From positions 1-64,000 of the forward strand of contig JAJYSL010000006.1 of NCBI GenBank assembly GCA_021793595.1: a DNA stretch of 64,000 bases, in the 5' to 3' direction. Under the pieces are notes generated by a model. That model was not told the DNA's origin. It saw only the letters and a program-made list of their open reading frames with translations, and did no database searches. Position numbers and translations under genes: made by a program. The DNA comes from Acidobacteriota bacterium (GTDB lineage: Bacteria > Acidobacteriota > Terriglobia > Terriglobales > Acidobacteriaceae). Shown piece after piece: positions 60,795-64,000 of the stretch (the stretch's first letter is position 1; every line of letters begins with the position of its first letter).

Positions 60795-61541
60795 GTGATT
60801 CTCGCACACGTATCGCAATTCGTTCCCCACACGGCTTCTCTCGCCGCGTTCTTCCAAGATCAGCAGCAGGTCGGTTTCAGCATCGTGGACATGTGGCACA
60901 ACATGGGCTGGCTGCCGAAGGGTGTCGTATTCCTTCTTCTGATCATGTCGGTGTGGTCCTTGGCTGTGATGATCGACCGCGCACTGTATTTCTCGGCTGC
61001 CCGCAAGCAGAGCCGTGAATTTGCCCCCAAGGTTGCCGGTGCCTTGAAAGAAGGCCGCCTCGACGAAGCGATCAAAGTTGCCGATCGCAGCAAGAAGTCT
61101 CACCTTGCCGAAGTCGTTACCGCTGGCCTGCAGGAGTTCCGCAATTACGGCAGCGGCGGCACGGTCACAGAAGACCAGGTCGAAGCCAGCCAGCGCGCCC
61201 TGGAACGGTCAGAAGCGATTGTCCACGCCAAGCTGAAGCGCGGCTTAGGCGGTCTGGCGACGATCGGTTCGACAGCGCCGTTTATCGGACTGTTCGGAAC
61301 GGTGATCGGTATTCTCGACGCGTTCCAATCGATCGCCACCCAGAAGACTTCCGGCATCGGCGCAGTGGCCGGTGGCATTTCTGAAGCGTTGGTCACGACT
61401 GCGTTCGGTCTGTTCGTCGCCATTCCGGCAGTTATGGCGTTCAACTACTTCACCAACCGCGTGGAAGCCTTCGACGTCGAAATGGACAACTCTTCCAGCG
61501 AACTGGTGGACTACTTCCTGAAGCAGGGCGCACGCCGCTAA
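60795..61541 (+). CDS. exbB: MotA/TolQ/ExbB proton channel protein
   Basis: Predicted 248-residue subunit of the TonB motor. Three helices: near GVVFLLLIMSVWSLAVMID, GGLATIGSTAPFIGLFGTVIGILDAFQ and GISEALVTTAFGLFVAIPAVMAFNYF; the latter two are the ExbB/TolQ signature with the conserved Thr and Gly residues. The GTG start is preceded by a strong AAGGAGGA site. Pairs with two ExbD-type proteins downstream. Confidence 0.95.
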   Translation: MILAHVSQFVPHTASLAAFFQDQQQVGFSIVDMWHNMGWLPKGVVFLLLIMSVWSLAVMIDRALYFSAARKQSREFAPKVAGALKEGRLDEAIKVADRSKKSHLAEVVTAGLQEFRNYGSGGTVTEDQVEASQRALERSEAIVHAKLKRGLGGLATIGSTAPFIGLFGTVIGILDAFQSIATQKTSGIGAVAGGISEALVTTAFGLFVAIPAVMAFNYFTNRVEAFDVEMDNSSSELVDYFLKQGARR

Positions 61542-61704
61542 CTGGAAGCCTGGAAGTTCAGGACGCGGTTTCACACAGGAATGACGGATCTGGCCGGCGA
61601 AGCATGATTGTTTCGCCGGCCTGCCGGGCCGAACCTGAAAACATTTTGGGCTGTGTTCCATGCCCCTTGCGCGGTGTGGGGTTCTAGACCTCTGGGAGTT
61701 TGTT

Positions 61705-62175
61705 ATGGCAATCGCAAAACGAGACGAAGGTAAAAAGGTCAATTCCGACATCAACGTCACCCCGATGGTCGACGTGATGCTGGTGTTGCTGATCATTTTC
61801 ATGGTCGTCACGCCGATGTTGAACAACAAGGTGAATGTCGACCTGGCGAGGACAATGAGCGCCGTGCCGCTGCCGGATGCCGACAAAGATGACGCCGTGA
61901 AGGTATCCATTGTGCGCGATGGCCGAGTCTATCTGGGCGCAAATCAGATTTCACTGGCGGATCTGGGCCCAAAGGCGCAGGCGCTGCTGGAAAACAAGCC
62001 CAACAAGACGGTATTTATCCGGTCCGATGCGCGCGCCCGGTATGGTGTGGTGATGGACGCAATCGACAACCTGCGGACCGCAGGCGTCGACGAAGTGGCG
62101 TTCCTGACCGAGCCCGAGCAAAATGCGACGCCGGCACCAAATGAAAAGACTCCGCCAAATCCATCCGGCAACTAG
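61705..62175 (+). CDS. exbD: Biopolymer transport protein ExbD/TolR, first copy
   Basis: Predicted 156-residue protein. The single N-terminal helix carries the proton-binding Asp in NVTPMVDVMLVLLIIFMVV, followed by a periplasmic domain ending RYGVVMDAIDNLRTAGVDEVAFLTEPE. The start at 61705 with GGGAG upstream is preferred. Two ExbD genes in tandem are common in Acidobacteria and likely form a heterodimeric stator part. Confidence 0.95.
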   Translation: MAIAKRDEGKKVNSDINVTPMVDVMLVLLIIFMVVTPMLNNKVNVDLARTMSAVPLPDADKDDAVKVSIVRDGRVYLGANQISLADLGPKAQALLENKPNKTVFIRSDARARYGVVMDAIDNLRTAGVDEVAFLTEPEQNATPAPNEKTPPNPSGN

Positions 62176-62301
62176 GGATGGAGTCGGGTGTCGCGGGAAA
62201 GGCTTCCCTCGCGCACGCCTCTGGCAATGCAGGTTAAGACAGAACAAGCGCGGGCTCTTGGATGCACCGAACCCGCAGTTTCTTGAAGCGAGGATAATCT
62301 C

Positions 62302-62736
62302 ATGGCAATGACAGGTGGAAACGTCGGCGGTCTTTCGTCGACCCCGAACGTGACTCCTCTTATCGACGTGCTGCTGGTGTTGCTGATCATCTTCATGGTC
62401 ATCACGCCGACCACGCCACACGGCCTGAACGCGCTAGTACCGCAGCCGCCAAAAAATCCGCAACACCAGAACGAAAGCGATCGCACCATCGTAGTGCAGG
62501 TGCTTTCGTCTCCGGGAGGGAAGCCTGCGTACAAGATCAATGAGACCGACGTGGCGCATAGCCAACTGCTGCCTCAATTGGAGGCGATCTATGCCACCCG
62601 GGCGACCAAGGTAATGTTCATCAAGGGCGATCCCAATCTGGACTGGGCAGCGATTGCGGACGTCGTGGACATCGGCAACCAGGCCAACGTCGACCACATC
62701 GGCGTCATCACTCCAAAGATTGCTGCCGGACAATAG
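62302..62736 (+). CDS. Biopolymer transport protein ExbD/TolR, second copy
   Basis: Predicted 144-residue paralogue of the preceding ExbD. The helix NVTPLIDVLLVLLIIFMVITP keeps the essential Asp. The periplasmic domain contains VQVLSSPGGKPAYKINE and WAAIADVVDIGNQANVDHIGVIT. It is a diverged sister gene, suggesting specialisation rather than a recent copy. A GAGGAT site precedes the ATG. Confidence 0.93.
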   Translation: MAMTGGNVGGLSSTPNVTPLIDVLLVLLIIFMVITPTTPHGLNALVPQPPKNPQHQNESDRTIVVQVLSSPGGKPAYKINETDVAHSQLLPQLEAIYATRATKVMFIKGDPNLDWAAIADVVDIGNQANVDHIGVITPKIAAGQ

Positions 62737-62922
62737 CGGCGGCACCCGCCGTCCTGTTCTGCCACGATTGGGTGGAAGCAACGGGCGCGTTTCGAGAGCT
62801 TTCTCATTTTCACGAAACAGAGTAAGATCGCACGGTAAGGAAAATCACAATTTCTGCAAAGGTTTTCCCTCCCGATCCAGCCTGGGTGGGCGTCGACTGA
62901 TTGTAAGGAGAGGTCAAGCCGA

Positions 62923-63741
62923 ATGAATCGCATTGTACGTCTTCCGGTCATGGCAGCATTGCTATGTACTGTGTTATTTCTCACCACCGGATGTAACCGA
63001 CTTAAAGCCCGTGACCAGCTGAACAAGGGGGTAGAGGCTTTCAAAACGGCTCGCTATGAAGAAGCCATCAACCATTTCCAACAGGCGGTCGCGCTGGATC
63101 CTACGTTGCCGATGGCTCGACTCTATCTTGCGACGGCATATTCCCAGCAAGTGATTCCCAATCTTAAAACTCCTGACAATTTGAAAAATGCGCAACTTGC
63201 TATTCAGAACTTTCAAATGGTTCTGGAGAAAGAGCCCAAAGACATCAACGCTCTAAAGGGAATCGCAGCGCTTTATCTGAACATCCAGGACTTCGATCAA
63301 GCCAAGGCGTATCAAAGAAAGGTGATCGAAGTGGATCCAACCGATGCGGCCGCGTATTACACCATCGGCGTGATCGACTGGACCGTGGCCTACAAGAATG
63401 CCATCCCTGTTCGCCAGTCGTTTGGGCTGCACGACAACGGCGATCCGATCAAGGACAAGAAGGCTTGCGAAGCGCTGGCGGAAAAGAACACTCCACTCAT
63501 TCAGGAAGCTTTGGACGCGCTGAACAAGGCCACTCAGCTGAAGGAAAATTACGACGAGGCGATGGCCTACATCAACCTGATCTATCGTCGCAAGGCCGAA
63601 ACCGAATGCGGAAACGACGACGTTCGCAAGGCGGATTTGGCGACGGCTGACCAGTGGGTGCAGAAAGCCATGGCTGCCCGTAAGGCGAACCAACTCAAAG
63701 CAAACCAGAGTGTTCCGAAGGGCATTGTTCTCGGCAAGTAG
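62923..63741 (+). CDS. TPR-repeat lipoprotein
   Basis: Predicted 272-residue lipoprotein with a lipobox LTTGCN after a hydrophobic signal. Several TPR-like helix pairs follow: AFKTARYEEAINHFQQAVALDPTLPMARLYLATAY, FQMVLEKEPKDINALKGIAALYLNIQDFDQAKAYQRKVIEVDPTDAAAYYTIG, and EALDALNKATQLKENYDEAMAYINLIYRRKAE. It probably is an envelope scaffold, perhaps for the TonB/Exb system just upstream. Two cysteines in the last third are unexplained. Confidence 0.88.
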   Translation: MNRIVRLPVMAALLCTVLFLTTGCNRLKARDQLNKGVEAFKTARYEEAINHFQQAVALDPTLPMARLYLATAYSQQVIPNLKTPDNLKNAQLAIQNFQMVLEKEPKDINALKGIAALYLNIQDFDQAKAYQRKVIEVDPTDAAAYYTIGVIDWTVAYKNAIPVRQSFGLHDNGDPIKDKKACEALAEKNTPLIQEALDALNKATQLKENYDEAMAYINLIYRRKAETECGNDDVRKADLATADQWVQKAMAARKANQLKANQSVPKGIVLGK

Positions 63742-63775
63742 CCCTTCAGCAACAGCAGCATAAAGTATCAAGCCA

Positions 63776-63810
63776 AAGGCCTCCGAACCAGTCGGAGGCC
63801 TTGATTTTCT
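63776..63810 (+). terminator. Rho-independent terminator after the TPR gene
   Basis: AAGGCCTCCGA (63776-63786) pairs perfectly with TCGGAGGCCTT (63792-63802) around the loop ACCAG, followed by GATTTTC. It ends the exb-TPR unit before accC. Confidence 0.9.
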
Positions 63811-63874
63811 GGTGCGCTCAGACCCGGCGATTCATCTTACATGAGCCAGCTCCGCAAACCCGGTACACTGAGCC

Positions 63875-64000
63875 TTGAAAAAGATCAAGAAAATCCTGAT
63901 TGCCAATCGCGGTGAGATTGCGCTGCGCATTCTTCGCGCCTGCAAAGAATTAGGGATTGCCTCGGTTGCGGTCTACTCTGACGCAGACCGCACAAGTCTG
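63875..64000 (+). CDS. accC: Biotin carboxylase, N-terminal part (cut by window edge)
   Basis: From a TTG at 63875 the frame gives 42 residues, [41 protein letters not shown], the invariant start of biotin carboxylases (acetyl-CoA or pyruvate carboxylase type). Which one cannot be told from this part. The ribosome site is weak, and the rest lies beyond the window. Confidence 0.88.
   Translation, partial: MKKIKKILIANRGEIALRILRACKELGIASVAVYSDADRTSL

Overview
The window looks like a chromosomal segment of a diderm, GC-rich soil-type bacterium, most likely an Acidobacteriota (Terriglobia-like) genome. LpxC, a TonB/ExbB/ExbD set, SecDF-YajC and several outer-membrane-type proteins show a Gram-negative envelope. 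The acidobacterial assignment is inferred from gene content, PadR and MarR regulators and REP-like palindromes; no rRNA or tRNA gene was seen. Both ends cut genes: an XRE regulator at the left (minus strand) and an accC-like biotin carboxylase at the right (plus strand).

Layout. 1-9.3 kb: XRE regulator, TIGR01777 epimerase, FN3 lipoprotein, fumarylacetoacetase-family hydrolase, transaldolase, PadR regulator with a 22-bp palindrome, DoxX protein, outer-membrane and Tat-exported proteins, then a decayed DUF1275 gene. 9.3-12.4 kb: an hslV-hslU protease operon (minus strand) with a HEPN-like DUF4145 gene between the two subunits. 12.5-16.5 kb: DUF3592-like protein, CDF metal exporter, NagX/HGSNAT-like acyltransferase, universal stress protein. 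16.7-18.6 kb: a berberine-bridge-type FAD oxidase with an in-frame cytochrome c domain inside it. 18.6-24.2 kb: ruvX, mltG, a lipoprotein, a Kef-type antiporter, CsbD, Hsp20. 24.3-27.7 kb: clpB, then an AbrB/Doc toxin-antitoxin pair. 27.7-32.6 kb (minus strand): Dabb protein and PLP decarboxylase, secreted protein, prmC and prfA. 33-39.4 kb: acetyltransferase, small membrane protein, greA, CDP-alcohol phosphatidyltransferase, a STAS fragment, isoaspartyl peptidase, maf, recQ. 39.4-42.6 kb: divergent arsenic cluster (arsR-acr3 against arsM-arsC). 42.6-44.6 kb: a compact type II restriction-modification island with a controller gene. 44.7-51.9 kb: M20 peptidase, lpxC, marR-folK-CADD, TIGR02391 protein, cupin, ECF sigma and its partner. 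52-55 kb: outer-membrane and secreted proteins around about 1.1 kb of decayed DNA holding a partial copy of the sigma partner gene. 55.1-64 kb: tgt, yajC, secD, secF, tonB, exbB, two exbD genes, a TPR lipoprotein and accC.

Functional links. PrmC methylates the PrfA GGQ glutamine and the two genes overlap by 4 bp. FolK beside a CADD-family protein suggests para-aminobenzoate made by the CADD route. The arsenic genes combine sensing, efflux, arsenate reduction and methylation. ClpB, Hsp20, HslVU and Usp form a stress and proteostasis theme. The right end is an envelope block that joins protein export to proton-motive-force energy transduction. The most unusual items are the oxidase-cytochrome fusion, the HEPN-like gene inside hslVU, the non-canonical start needed for lpxC, and the folK-CADD pair.
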